Counted from the first letter of the stretch, positions 42,593-55,149 are shown. The stretch: 64,000 nt of DNA from Chlorella sorokiniana (GCA_025917655.1 CP084614.1:2170001-2234000); one strand, 5' to 3'. Numbers and translations are program-made. Notes: generated by a model not told the origin, from the letters alone.

Positions 42593-45500
42593 TCAGCGCT
42601 GGTGCTGAAGACCGGCAAGCGCAAGCTGATGGGACCCGCACACGGCTTTGATCAAGGCCGCTGCCAGGCTGTACTGTCGACGTTGCAACAGCTCCACCAG
42701 GCAGCGCTCCTGCAGGGATACTACAGCAACTCGGTGTGACGGGAGCAACTTGACGATCCACTTACAACGACAAAGAACATGCGCCTCACCTTGTCTGCTT
42801 GGACCGGCAGCAGGCCCAGGAACCCAGCAGCCATCTCGGCACTCAGACCTGCTGCTGATGCCTCTGGCTGCTGCATGGCATCCATGAGCAAGTCGTACAG
42901 GCTGGGCTGCTGCTCAGCTGGCTGGGGGCAAGCTGCTCCGCTGCCTGCGGCGGTTCAGTGGGCATCTCGGCCAGCGACAGTCGTGATGCTTGTTGGAGCT
43001 GCGGCTGCTGACCGGCATGATTGCTAGCTGGCTGCACACGCTGAGGGGCATCCGGAGCAGTGGGTGCAGCGTGCTGGTTGTTGCGCTGGGCAGGCTGTTC
43101 CGAGACCGATGCAGGGGCGTCCTGACACTGGCGCTTGCTGCTGTGCGGCTGCCGGCCCTGCCCAGAACGCTTCCTGCACCAAAGCGTCGGATCTTCAGGC
43201 TCGTCCTGCAGTTCTCGGGCTGTGGAGGCTGAACCGCGCAGCAAGGCTGTAGTGCTACTTGGCTGATGCACATCCTGGGGTTGCTGCACCTGCGCGCTGT
43301 TTGGGGCCACCAGCACAGCCTGGTTGTCGGGCTGCTGCCCATCCCTCGCATCAATCGGAGATGTTTGATGGCCAGCAATGTTCAGCTGCATCTGGCGCCT
43401 GAATTTGTATCGTATCCTATCACCACAGGGCGAACACAGCCACTCGGCTGCATTGGCTGGGTGCCGGTGCCAGTGACCTTTTGCATAGCTCCTGCGGCTG
43501 CGGGGATCTGACGAGCCACACTCTACGCACCGCCGTGGTGCCATCTGCCTCAGCCGCTCACGCCTCTCCAGCATGCTCTTGTCAGGCAGCTGCCCAGCGT
43601 GTCTGCTTGCGAATTGCCCGCATGCATGGCAAAGCTGCGCCAGCGTGGCCGGGTGCCTGCGCCAGGCATAATATGTCCATGTGCAGCTGCAGTGTGAGCA
43701 GCGCTGTGCCTCCTCCTCTTCCTCTTGGCTGTGCTCTTCCTGGTGAGTGCCTGGCGTGTCTCCTTCCCCCAGTACTGTGCCCTGCTCGTCTGGCTCTACT
43801 GCGCCTGCATGCTGAGCTGCATGCTGTGGCTGTTGCGTGGGCGGTCTGGGTTGTGGCTTCAAGCGGGGATCGCGACTGCTGCCTGAATTCCTGCCAGGTC
43901 TGGGCATGCCGTCACTGGGCAACAACGGCTGCTTGGCTTGGCTGCCTCCGGCGGGCCGCGGCGGTACTGCTGCGTCGAGTGGATCGCCGGCGCTTCCCAT
44001 CTGAAAATGGACAAGGACATCAGCTTGCATGAGTAAAGGGCGGCAGTGGAACGGTAACTGTCTTTGCAGCAATCACATCCAGCAAGCCACCGCAACAGTC
44101 TACATCTCACCGTGTCTGCTTGCACCGGCAGCAGGCCCAGGAACCCAACCGCCATCTCGGCTGTCAGCCCTGCTGCTGCCGCTGGCTGCTGCATGGCATC
44201 CATGAGCAAGTCGTACAGGCTGGGATGCTGCAGAGCTTGCTCGGGGGCCAGCTGCGGCGCTGCCTGCAGCGGTGCAGTGGGCATCTCGGCCAGCGACAGT
44301 CGTGATGCTTGTTGGGGCTGCGGCTGCTGCTGGGGATGAATGCGGGCTGGCTGCTCCTGCTGAGGGTCCTCAGGCGCTGTGGGCGCAGCATGCTCGTTGT
44401 TGCGCTGGTCAGGCTGTTCTGTTGCCGATGCAGGGGCCTCCTGGCGCTGGCGCTTGCTGTTCTGCGGCTGTGGGCCCTGCCGGGAACGCTTCCCGCGCCC
44501 ATGCGTGCGACTTTCAGGCTCGGCCCGCACCTCGGCGGTGGCAGCTGGACCGCTCAGCAGGGCTGCTGCACTGCAGGGCTGGGGCACATTCTGGGGCTGC
44601 TGCACCTGCGCGCTGTTTAGGGCCACCAGCGCTAGCGCAGCCTTGTTGTAGGGTTGCTGCCCAATGCTTGTGTCCTGTTGAGCTGCTGGCCTCTCTGCGC
44701 CGTTCAGCTGCATCTGCCGCTTGAACTTGGATTTTACCCTCCAACCACAGGGCATGCACAGGCTCTGGGCCTGATTGGCTGGGTGTCGGTGCCAGAAAGG
44801 CCTGTCATAGCTCCTGCCGCTGCTGGGGTCTGCCGAGCCGCACTCTGCGCATTGTCGTGGTGCACCGTGCCTCAGCTGCTCACGCTTCTCCAGCACGCCC
44901 TTGTCAGGCAGCCGTCCAGCGTATTTTTTAGCAAACTGACAACAGGCAGCGCACAGCCGCGCCCGCGTGGCTGGATGCCTGCGCCAGGCACCTGATGTCC
45001 ATGTGCAGCTGCAGTGGGAGCAGTGCTGTGCCTCCTCCTCTTCCTCTTGGCTGTGCCCCTCCTGCTGGTTGCCTGACATGTCGTCCTCGCACGGTGACGC
45101 TTGCTGCTCGTCTGGCTCTGCTGTGCCTGCATGCTGAGCTGCCTGCTGTGCCGCGGTCCCCTGCTTGAAGGCGGGCTGCACGGCCAGCAAGGGGTCGTCC
45201 AACGTCGCCGCCAGCACAGCCTGCCCAGCAACCTCTTTCTTGCCTGTGCTTCCTCCATTGCTGGGCTGCTGTTGGTGGAGAGTGTGCAACCGCTGCTCAC
45301 TGGCCTGCCTGCTGCATGCAGCTGGCGCTTCCAGCGCTTGAACGGTGCTCGTGGGCGCGCGCCGCGGCCGCCGCCACTCCATCGCTGCCATGACAGGGCC
45401 CCTTGATTTGCTGCAGCAACCTGCGAAATCTTGCAGTCAGCCAGACATCAGCCCGTCTTGAAAGTTGCCGGTGAGCAGGAGGTGCGAGCTGAAGGGAGGC

Positions 45501-45656
45501 CCGTTGCCCGAGAGCGGCTGAGACCACGCCAATTCCACAGACTTCGGTCCAAGGGTGCTTATCAGGCAGCCTGAAAAGTCCTGACAGGGGAACCGGTGCA
45601 GCTTGAACGGCTGAAGGAAACCCGCACCTGTGTGCTGCTGCCTGCTTCACCCTCAT
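42593..45656 (-). CDS. Two-module double-GATA-finger protein (modules 6 and 5)
   Basis: Exon 1 (44111 to about 45380, leader possibly from MRVKQ at 45656) is the duplicate of module 3. It is intact through SLYDLLMDAMQQP, where copy A is broken. Exon 2 (42790-44000) begins MGSAGDPLDAAVPP and holds fingers CSHCSCTWTYYAW / LCHACGQF and CVECGSSDPRSRRSY / LCSPCG, then RIRYKFRRQMQ. The C-terminal exon 42593-42709 encodes ERCLVELLQRRQYS to HQR. Exon 2 crosses the duplication junction: its first codons match the start of module 2. Frame break at the GCCCCC run near 42920. Four fingers in total. The leader lacks the coiled-coil and leader exons seen upstream of the other genes. Confidence 0.62.
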
Positions 45657-45760
45657 TATTCGAGTGGTTCTTTTATTTGGAGACTCACAGACTGTACACA
45701 AAACATGTAACACGTAACACCAGAGAGTTTGGCGGCGGAGAAACAGTGGCAGTACAGGAT

Positions 45761-47220
45761 TCAAACGCATGTACAGCTGCACGCAAGACAAAAGGTTGAG
45801 CAAGGACTGCTGGCTCTTCTTGCGTACTGGTGCTGAAGACCTGCAAGCGCAAGCCGATGGGACCCGCACACGGCGTTGATCAAGGCCGCTGCCACACTGA
45901 ACTGTCGGCGTCTCATTAGCTCCACCAGGCAGCGCTCCTGCAGAGAACCTCAGCAACTGAGTGTGATGGGGGCAATCTTGCAATCCATTTGCAATGGCAA
46001 AAAAACAGCGCCCCACCTTCTCTGCTTGCACTGGAAGCAATCCCAGGAACCTAGCTGACATCTCGCCAGTCAGCCCTGCTGCTGCTGCCGCGGGCTGCTG
46101 CATGGCATCCATGAGCAAGTCGAACAGGCTGGGCTGCTGAAGAGGTGGCTCGGGGCCAGCTGCTCCGCCTGCGGCAGTGCAGTGGGCACCTCAGGCAGCA
46201 TCAGCTGCATGGCTGGTCGGCGCTGCTGCTGCTGCTGGGCATGAATGCCTGCTGGCTGCTCCGGCTGAGGGGCCTCCTGCGTCATGGCTGCGATGGGCGC
46301 GGCGTGCTTGTTGCTTCGCTGTTCAGGCTGTTCTCTGACCGATGCTGAGGCCTCCTGGCGCTGGACCTTGCTGCCATGTGGCTGCGGGCCCTGCCCAGCA
46401 CACTTCCTGCGCCCATGCGTGCGACTTTCTCGGCCCGCACCTCTTTGGCGGTGGCAGCTGGATCGCTTAGCAAGGCTGCAGCGCTGCTGGGCTGAGGCAC
46501 ATCCTGGGGCTGATGCACCTGCGCGCTGTTTGGGGCCGCTAGCGCAGCCTTGTTGTAGGGTTGCTGCCCAATGCTTGTGTCCTGTTGAGCTGCTGGCCTC
46601 TCTGCGCCGTTCAGCTGCATCTGCCGCTTGAACTTGGATTTTACCCTCCGACCACAGGGCATGCACAGGCTCTGGGCCTGATTGGCTGGGTGTCGGTGCC
46701 AGAAAGGCCTGTCATAGCTCCTGCCGCTGCTGGGGTCTGCCGAGCCGCACTCTGCGCACTGCCGTTGTGCACCATGCCGCACCCGCTCTCGCCTCTCCAG
46801 CACGCCCTTGTCGGGCAGCTGCCCAGCGTTTTTTGTGGAAAACTGCCAACAAGCGTTGCACAGCCGCGCCCACGTGGCCGAGTGCTTGTACCAGCCACCA
46901 GATGTCCATGTGCAGCTGCAGTGGGAGCAGCGCCGTGCCTCCTCATCTTCCTCTGGTCTGTTCCCCTCCTGCTGGTTGCCTGGCGTGTCGTCCTCGCACG
47001 GGGCTGCATGCTGTATGTCTGCCTCTGCTGTGTCTTCATGCTGAGCTTCATGCTGTGCCTTTAGTGCAGGAGAAGAGAGTGCTGGTGGCTTCAAGCGGGG
47101 ATCACGGTCGCTGCCAGGGCTGGGCATGCCGTCGCTGGGCAGCGATAGTGGTGCGGCGTGGCCGTTGCCGGCTGGCTGCGGCGGCACTGCTGCATCGCCT
47201 GAATCGCTAGGGCTTCCCAT
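45761..47220 (-). CDS. Double-GATA-finger protein (module 4 duplicate)
   Basis: Copy B of the gene at 40193-41652, apparently identical in the coding part: module exon 46017-47220 and C-terminal exon 45761-45937. The same frame break is present at about 46150, so for this gene the two copies agree. That argues either for inheritance of the break before duplication or for a systematic basecalling error in the same run. Confidence 0.62.
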
Positions 47221-47510
47221 CTGGGAATGATATGGGATGCTGGCTAAAGCTAACGTTTGGGGCTCACTGCCTGGCTTCGTGGTGGGGTCCTCGTTCGGGC
47301 GGAAGCCCCTGCGGTTGCACCCGCTCACCTTCAAAGCGCCCTGAAAAGCTGCATTCCACAAGCACTTGATTGACTGCCTTGTGAGCGGCAGGCTTCGAGC
47401 GAGCAGTCTGTTGTCGGTGTCCTTATCTCTTCACACAATCACTGACAACAACAAGAAGACAATGGGTCACACAGGCCTTCCAACGACAGCTTCAGTGACA
47501 GAGCAGCGCC

Positions 47511-47858
47511 CTACTGCAGCTCGTCCAGCAGCCTGCCCAGCATGCGGACCGCGTTCAGGGTCTCCTGCCGCTTCTGTCGCAGGCGAGTGCGTCAGCTGCC
47601 TGCTTGCCGCCTCCACCTCCTGCCCCCGCCGTTTCAGCATGCCACAGCCTGGGTGGGCGTGGGCAAAGCCCCGGCCGCGCTGGCGGGCCCCGCCTGCTGG
47701 TCGCTGCCAGACTGCAGAGCCCGCTGGAGCCGGGCAGCCTGTTTCCTCCTCAAGCCATGCAGTGTGAGCATGCAACGCCGTCGCCTCCTGCTCCTGCCCC
47801 TTGATCGCCGCGCTTTGCGGCGGCGCCAGCAGCCGCAGCAGTCAGCGGACTTCAGTAT
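47511..47858 (-). CDS. Small coiled-coil reading frame, copy B
   Basis: Duplicate of the reading frame at 41943-42290, with the same TAG after DELQ. Confidence 0.3.
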
Positions 47859-47892
47859 CTGCCAACTCTAGCCACAAAACAGTGCTGTCTGC

Positions 47893-47897
47893 TTACA
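47893..47897 (-). terminator. Candidate TGTAA polyadenylation signal
   Basis: Duplicate of the element at 42325, about 266 nt downstream of the stop at 48163. Confidence 0.35.
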
Positions 47898-48162
47898 TGC
47901 TATTGCCAGCATCACCGTCATGCCTGCTGTGGCTTGTGCCAGCTGGTGAACTGCATCCATCAGGAGGCTGGAACATACCCTAGAGGGCTCAATTCTTCAA
48001 ATGTCCTTTCAATATGGAGGCGCACAGACTGTACATTGTCAAGCTGTAACCCAAGAGGCACTGGCGGGAGGGGGTGGCAGTACTGGAAAAAAAAAAAGGC
48101 GTGTACAGCTGCATGCATGACGACCAGTCTCATAAACGATTGCTGACTCATCCTCTTTCGCT

Positions 48163-50884
48163 TCAGCGCTGGTGCTGAAGACCGGCAAGCGCAAGCTGAT
48201 GGGACCCGCACACGGCTTTGATCAAGGCCGCTGCCAGGCTGTACTGTCGACGTTGCAACAGCTCCACCAGGCAGCGCTCCTGCAGGGATACTACAGCAAC
48301 TCGGTGTGACGGGAGCAACTTGACGATCCACTTACAACGACAAAGAACATGCGCCTCACCTTGTCTGCTTGGACCGGCAGCAGGCCCAGGAACCCAGCAG
48401 CCATCTCGGCACTCAGACCTGCTGCTGATGCCTCTGGCTGCTGCATGGCATCCATGAGCAAGTCGTACAGGCTGGGCTGCTGCTCAGCTGGCTGGGGGGC
48501 AAGCTGCTCCGCTGCCTGCGGCGGTTCAGTGGGCATCTCGGCCAGCGACAGTCGTGATGCTTGTTGGAGCTGCGGCTGCTGACCGGCATGATTGCTAGCT
48601 GGCTGCACACGCTGAGGGGCATCCGGAGCAGTGGGTGCAGCGTGCTGGTTGTTGCGCTGGGCAGGCTGTTCCGAGACCGATGCAGGGCGTCCTGACACTG
48701 GCGCTTGCTGCTGTGCGGCTGCCGGCCCTGCCCAGAACGCTTCCTGCACCAAAGCGTCGGATCTTCAGGCTCGTCCTGCAGTTCTCGGGCTGTGGAGGCT
48801 GAACCGCGCAGCAAGGCTGTAGTGCTACTTGGCTGATGCACATCCTGGGGTTGCTGCACCTGCGCGCTGTTTGGGGCCACCAGCACAGCCTGGTTGTCGG
48901 GCTGCTGCCCATCCCTCGCATCAATCGGAGATGTTTGATGGCCAGCAATGTTCAGCTGCATCTGGCGCCTGAATTTGTATCGTATCCTATCACCACAGGG
49001 CGAACACAGCCACTCGGCTGCATTGGCTGGGTGCCGGTGCCAGTGACCTTTTGCATAGCTCCTGCGGCTGCGGGGATCTGACGAGCCACACTCTACGCAC
49101 CGCCGTGGTGCCATCTGCCTCAGCCGCTCACGCCTCTCCAGCATGCTCTTGTCAGGCAGCTGCCCAGCGTGTCTGCTTGCGAATTGCCCGCATGCATGGC
49201 AAAGCTGCGCCAGCGTGGCCGGGTGCCTGCGCCAGGCATAATATGTCCATGTGCAGCTGCAGTGTGAGCAGCGCTGTGCCTCCTCCTCTTCCTCTTGGCT
49301 GTGCTCTTCCTGGTGAGTGCCTGGCGTGTCTCCTTCCCCCAGTACTGTGCCCTGCTCGTCTGGCTCTACTGCGCCTGCATGCTGAGCTGCATGCTGTGGC
49401 TGTTGCGTGGGCGGTCTGGGTTGTGGCTTCAAGCGGGGATCGCGACTGCTGCCTGAATTCCTGCCAGGTCTGGGCATGCCGTCACTGGGCAACAACGGCG
49501 GCTTGGCTTGGCTGCCTCCGGCGGGCCGCGGCGGTACTGCTGCATCGACTGGATCGCCAACGCTTCCCATCTGAAAATGGACAAGGACATCGACTTGCGT
49601 GAGTTTGGGGCTGCAGAGGGTCGGTAACTGTATGTGCAGCAGTCACATCCAGCAAACCACCGCATAAGTCTGCACCTCACCATCTCTGCTTGCACTGGCG
49701 ACAGGCCCAGGATCTCAGCCGCCATATTGCCAGTCAGCCCTGCTGCCACTGCCGCTGGCTGATGCAGGTCATCCATGAGCAAGTCGTAGACGCTGGGCTG
49801 CTGCACAGCTGGCTGGGGGCAAGCTGCTCCCCTGCCGGCAGCAGTGCAGTAGGCACCTCAGCCAGCCATAGCTGCGGGGCTGGCTGGCACTGTGGCTGCT
49901 GCTGGACATGAATGCTAGCTCGCTGTTCCTGTTGATGGGCCTCCTGCGCTGTGAATGCGATAGGCGCGGCGTGCTCGTAGTTGCGCTGGTCACGCTGTTC
50001 TCTGACAGATGCAGGGGTCCCCTTTCTCTGGCGCTTGCTGCTGCGGGGCTGAGCGCCCTCAGACTGCTTCGTGTTTCTATGCAACTCATCTTCAGTCACG
50101 GCTTCCAACTCCTCGCCCATGGCACCTGGGCCGCTCAGCAAGGCTGCTGCGCTGCAGGGCTGAGGCGCATCCTGGGGCTGCTGCACCTGCGTGCTGTTCG
50201 GGGCCAACAGCACAGCGTGGCTGTCGTGCTGCTGCCCACCACTCGCAACAATCGGAGCTGCTTGCTGGCCAGTGGCGTTCAGCTGCATCTGGCTCCGGAG
50301 CAATCTTTGTATCCTTGGACCACACAGCATGCACAGCCACTGGGCAGGATTGGCTGGGTGCCGGTGCCAGTGAACCTTTGCATAGCTCCTGCCGCTGCTG
50401 GGGTCTGACGAACCGCACTCTGAGCATTGCCGTGGCGCATTATGCCGCACCAGCGCGCGCCTCTCCAGCAGATCATTCTCAGGCAGCTGCCCAGCATGGC
50501 TACGATTGAATTGCCAGCAAGCATTGCACAGCCGCGCCCGCGTGGCTGGGTGCCTGCACCAGGCACCAGATGTCCATGTGCAGCTGCAGTGTGAGCAGCG
50601 CCGTGCCTCCTCCTCTTCCACCCGGCTGTGCCCCTCCTGCTGGTTGCCCGACTCGTCTTCCTCCCGAGGGATGGCCCCTGCTCGTCTGGCTCTGCGCCTG
50701 CATGCTGAGCTGCGTGCTGTGCCTCTGGTGCGGGCGGTCTGGGTGGCGGCTTCAAGCGAGGATCGCGGCTGCTTCTGCCCGGTCTGAGCATGCCGCCGCT
50801 GGGCAGCGACAGTGGAGCGGCGTGGCTGCCGCTGGCTGGCTGCGGCGGCGCTGCTGCATCGGCTGGATCGCCAGGCCTTCCCAT
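48163..50884 (-). CDS. Two-module double-GATA-finger protein (modules 8 and 7)
   Basis: Exon 1 is 49681-50884 (MGRPGDPADAAAPP; fingers CSHCSCTWTSGAW / LCNACWQF and CSECGSSDPSSGRSY / LCMLC). Exon 2 is 48360-49570 (MGSVGDPVDAAVPP; fingers as in module 5). The C-terminal exon is 48163-48279. All joins are phase 0 (VQAEM|MGS). Exon 2 is the copy-B partner of module 5. Here the C run is complete, so QPSLYDLLMDAMQQP is in frame, but one G is missing near 48686, which breaks the frame elsewhere. Exon 1 has its own break after ERRALVRHN and at the run near 49817. Four fingers in total. Confidence 0.63.
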
Positions 50885-51119
50885 CTGAAAATGGATACAT
50901 ACATCAGCGTAAGTTAAGGATGGGGGCGGCAGTGGGTTTCCTCGGCTGGCTTCGTGGTAGGGTCCTCGTTCGAGCCCAAGCCCCTGCGGTTGCACCCGCT
51001 CACCGATATCGCGCCTTGCACGAGCTGCATCCTACAAGCATTCGTCTGGCTGCCTTGCGAACGGCTGGCGCCGAGCGAGCAGCCTCGGTTTCCCGTGTAT
51101 TTTTGTGGGTCTCAAGCAG

Positions 51120-51652
51120 TCACTGACGACAAGGAGACGATGGGCCACTTCCCTTTGAACGACAGCTTCAGTGACACAGCTGCGCCCAAATGCAGCTCGT
51201 CCAGCAGCGCGCCCACCATGCCGGCCATGTTGGCGTTCAATGCCTCCACCTGCTGCCTTTTCTCTCGCAGGCGGTGGCGCCACCCTCCTGCTGGCTGCCT
51301 TCACCTCCTGCGACCGCCGCTTCAGCATGCATGCCCACAGCCTGGGGAGGCGTGGGTGGTACCGCTGCCGCGCTGGACGGTCCTGCCTGCTGGTGGCCGC
51401 CAGCCTGCAGAGCTGGAGCAAGGCAGGCTTGTCCTGCTCAAGCCGTGCAATGCGGGCCCGCAGCGTTCCCGCCTCCTGCCCCTGCTCCCTGACCGCCGCG
51501 TTTTGTGGCGGCGCCAGCAGCGGCAGCAGGCAGCGCAGCGCAGCTGCCCGGATGTCAGCGCTGCTTAGGTGCAGGCACACAAGCAGGCGTGTGCTGAGGG
51601 GGACCCCGTGATGCTCCCCGGGCTCCCCAGGCAGGCGCTGCGTGATCTCCAT
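51120..51652 (-). CDS. Small coiled-coil protein, longest copy
   Basis: Starts MEITQRLPGEPGEHHG and continues STRLLVCLHLSSADIRAAAL, LLAPPQNAAVREQGQE and RARIARLEQDKPALLQ. A frame break follows, then MLKRRSQEVKAASR and MVGALLDELH. TAG is replaced here by a sense codon, so the frame runs to TGA at 51120. No family was recognised. The heptad pattern of L, I and A suggests a coiled coil. It sits 5' of the module-8/7 gene on the same strand. Confidence 0.35.
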
Positions 51653-52143
51653 CGCCAGCCTGAATTACCTTGCAGTGACGTCATCGTAGCTGCATGCCAG
51701 GTCAGGCCCAGGTGGCTGTGATTGGTTGGTGCAGCCAAGTGACTGCCAGCTCAAGCCACAGCCCTGCCTGCTGACATGCTCCCGCCAGCAAGCGTACGAA
51801 GTGCATGTACTGCTAGACCGTCAATCCTGCTGTCGTTCCTGCCAGCTGCCGAACTGCATCTATCGAGAGGCCACACGGGCTCTCCTTTGCCCCGCTCCCC
51901 CGCACTGTACGTTGAAAACCACACCTGAACATGCAGCAAACTATGATCAGTGTCAAGGGGGTACAGCTAAGGTTAGACCATCCCCTCGCTCTTCGCATGC
52001 TCAATGTGGAGGCTCATAGACTGTACATAATGAAAGTGTAAAACCAGGGGCACTGGCTAGAGGGGGGGCAGTCCGGGATGCAAACGCATGTACAGCTGCA
52101 TGCACAACGAACAGTTTGAGCAAGGTTTGCTGAATTACCCTCT
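51653..52143. other. Spacer between array genes
   Basis: 3' flank of the gene ending at 52144 and 5' flank of the coiled-coil frame. Conserved in parts with the other inter-gene spacers; no separate gene. Confidence 0.35.
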
Positions 52144-54851
52144 TTAGTGCTGGTGCTGAAGACCTGCAAGGGCAAGCCGATGGCACCCGCACACGGCTTT
52201 GATCAAGGCCGCTGCCAGGCTGTACTGTCGACGTTGCAACAGCTCCACCAGGCAGCGCTCCTGCAGGGATACTTCAGCAACTCGGTGTGACGGGAGCAAC
52301 TTGGCAACCCACTTACAACGGCAGAAAATCCGTGCCTTACCTTCTCTGCTTGGACCGGCAACAGGCCCAGACACCCAGCTGCCATCTCGGCGGTCAGCCC
52401 TGCAGCTGCTGCTGCTGGCTGCCGCATGGCATCCATGAGCAAGTCGTACAGGCTGGACTGCTGCACAGCTGGCTGGGGCCCCAGCTGTGAGGCTGGTTCG
52501 GGCTGCGGCTGCTGCAGGGCATGAAGAAGTGCTGGCTGCTCCTGCTGAGGGGCCTCAGGCGCTGTGGGCTGGTTGTTGTTGCGCTGGTCAGGCTGTTCTC
52601 TGACGGATGCATGCGCCTCCTGGTGCTGCTGCTTGCTGCTGCGCGGCTGCGGCCCTGCACAGAACGCTTCCTGTACCCATGCGTTCGACTTTCAAGCTCG
52701 TCCTGCACTTCTGGGGCTGTGGAGGTTGGATCGCTCAGCAAAACTGCAGTGCTGCAGGGTTGAGGCACGTCCCGGGGCTGCTGAACCTGTGCGCTGTTTG
52801 GGGCCACCAGCACAGCGTGATTTTCGCGCTGCTGCCCACTGCTCGCATCAGCTGGAGCTGCTTGCTCGCTTGCATCAATCGGAGCTGCCTGCTGGCCAGC
52901 TGCGTTCATCTGGCGCCGGAACAGTCTTTGTATCCTTGCACCACAGAGCATGCACAGCCACTGGGCAGGATTGGCTGGGTGAACGTGCCACTGAGCCTTT
53001 GCATAGCTCCTGCCGCTGCTGGGGTCTGATGAGCCGCACTCTGCACACTGTCGTGGGCCGGCCTTGCATGGCTGCATATGCCGCATCCGCTCACGCCGCT
53101 CCAGCACGCCCTTGTCAGGCAGCTGCCCAGCGTGTTTATCAGCAAACTGCCGACAGGCATTGCACAGCTGTGCCCGCGTGGCCGGGTGCCTGCGCCAGGC
53201 TCCATAAGTCCATGTGCAGCTGCAGTGGGAGCAGCGCCGTGCCCCCTCCTCTTCCTCTTGGCTGTGCTCCTCCTGCTGGTCGCCTGACATATTGTCCTCC
53301 CCCAAGGCTGGCCCCTGCTCGTCTGGCTCTGCTGCGCCATCATGCTGAGCTGTATGCTGTGCCTTTGGTGCTGGTGGTCTTGGAGGCGGCTGCAAGCGGG
53401 GATCGCGGCTACTCCCGCCAGGGCTGGGCATGCAGTCGCTGGGTAGCAACGGAGTCTCGGCTTGCCTGCCTAAGGCGGGCCGCAGCGGTAATGCTGCATC
53501 GACTGGATCGCCAGCACTTCCCATCTGAAAATGGATAAGGACATCAACTTGCGTGAGTTAAGGCGGCAGTGGGACGGTAACTGTCTTTGCAGCAATCACA
53601 CTCAGCAAGCCACCACAACAGTCTACATCTCACTGTAATTGCTTGCACCGGCAGCAGGCCCAGGAACCCAGCCGCCATCTCAGCTGGCAGCCCTGCTGCC
53701 GCTGCCGCTGGCTGCTGCATGGCATCCATCAGCAAGTCGCGCTGGCTTGGCTGCTGCACAGCTAGCTCGGGCGCAAGCGGCGGCGCTGCCTGCAGCGGTG
53801 CAGTGAGCACCTCAGGCAGCATCAGCTGCGAGGCTGGCTTGGGCTGCTGCTGCTGCTGCGCATGAATTTGTACTGGCTGTTCCAGCTGAGGGGCCTCTGT
53901 CGCAGTGGGGGCAAGGGGCGCAGTGTGCTTGTCGTTGCGCTGGTCAGGCTGTTCTCTGACCGATGCAGAGGTCTCATGGCGCCGACGCTTGCTGCTATGC
54001 GGCTGCGGGCCCTGCCCAGAACGCTTCCTGCGCCCAAGCGTACGACTCTCAGGCTCGGCCCACACCTCCGAGGCTGTGGCGGCTGGACCCCTCAGCAAGG
54101 CTGCGGGGCTGCAGGGTTGAGGCACATCCTCCAGCCGCTCGTTTGGGGCCACAAGCACAGCATGGTCGTCGCGCTGCTGCCCATTGCTCACATCAACTGG
54201 ACATGCTTGCCGGCCAGCGACGGTCAGCCGCATCTGGCGCCTGAACTTGTATCGCATCCTATCACCACAGGGCATGCACAGCCACTGCGCAGGATTGGCT
54301 GGGTGTCGATGCCATGAAGCCCTAGCAAAGCTTCTGCGCCTGCTGGGGTCTGACGAGCCACATTCTGCGCACTGCCGTGGGCGGGTCGTGCATGGCGGCA
54401 TTTGCCGCTGCCGCTCACGCCTATCCAGCACGCCCTTGTCAGGCAGCCGTCCAGCGTGTTTGTCAGCAAACAGCCCGCATGCTCTGCACAGGTTCGCCCC
54501 GGTGGCCGGATGCTTGTGCCAGGGACCAGATGTTGGTGTGCTGCTGCAGTGGGAGCAGCACGGTGCCTCCTCCTCTTCTTGTGGGCTGAGCCCCTCCTGC
54601 TGGTTGCTGGACATGTCGTCATCGCACGAGGATGCCCCCTGCTCATCCGGCTCTGCTGCGCCTGCATACTGAGCTGCATGCTGTGCCTCTCGCGCAGGCA
54701 GTCTTCTTGGAGGCGGTTTCAAGCGGGGATCGCGGCTCCTACTGCCAGGGCTGGGCATGCCGTCGCTGGGCGGCGACAGCTGTGCGGCGTGGGCGCCGCT
54801 GGCTGGCAGCGGCGGCACTGCTGCATTGGCTGGATCGCCAGAGCTTCCCAT
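52144..54851 (-). CDS. Two-module double-GATA-finger protein (modules 10 and 9)
   Basis: Exon 1 is 53634-54851 (MGSSGDPANAAVPP; finger 1 CSHCSSTPTSGPW / LCRACGLF, finger 2 CAECGSSDPSRRRSF / LCMPCG). It reads in frame through DLLMDAMQQP and LGLLPVQA. Exon 2 is 52341-53524 (MGSAGDPVDAALPL; fingers CSHCSCTWTYGAW / LCNACRQF and CAECGSSDPSSGRSY / LCMLC). The C-terminal exon is 52144-52260 (39 codons, ERCLVELLQRRQYS to HQH). The donor after PVQAEK is GTAAGG. In exon 2 a frame break at the GGCCCC run near 52480 precedes the helix region. Linker sequences (KRQRQE-like, SVREQPDQRN) match other members. Four fingers; leader exon and coiled-coil frame upstream. Confidence 0.66.
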
Positions 54852-55149
54852 CTGGAAGTGCACACGGACATCAGCTTGAGTTAATATTGGGGGCGGCAGT
54901 GGCGCTCACTGCCTGGCTTCGTGGTGGGGTCCTTGTGCGTGCGAAGCCCCTGCAGCTGCACCCGCTCACCTTTAAAGAGCCTTGCGTGAGCTGCAGCTTG
55001 CAAACACTTGTTAAGTGCCTTGTGCGGCAGCCTCTGAGCGAGCAGTCTGTTGTCGATGTCCTTATCCCTTCACACAATCACTGACAACACCAAGAAGACA
55101 ATGGGTCACACAGGCCTTTCAACGACAGCTTCACTGACAGAGCAGCGCC

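Larger units (their letters stand above)
38405..43969. repeat. 5.57-kb tandem duplication, copy A
   Basis: Direct repeat of 43970-49540 at an offset of 5565-5570 bp, apparently identical except for a few 1-2 nt indels, mostly in mononucleotide runs. The left boundary lies in the first bases of the module exon, at the shared CTGCGTCGAGTGGATCGCC. It covers one and a half genes. Confidence 0.85.
43970..49540. repeat. 5.57-kb tandem duplication, copy B
   Basis: Direct adjacent copy of 38405-43969. Visible differences: one extra G near 44246, two extra bases near 45352-45365, two extra A in the A-run near 48088, one extra G near 48496 and one G fewer near 48686. Right of about 49498 it diverges into an older copy. 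Confidence 0.85.

Noticed and set aside
38405-49540. Reading the 5.57-kb direct repeats as LTRs or a retrotransposon
   Set aside because: The copies are directly adjacent, contain ordinary multi-exon genes, and show no reverse transcriptase, integrase, primer-binding site or target-site duplication.
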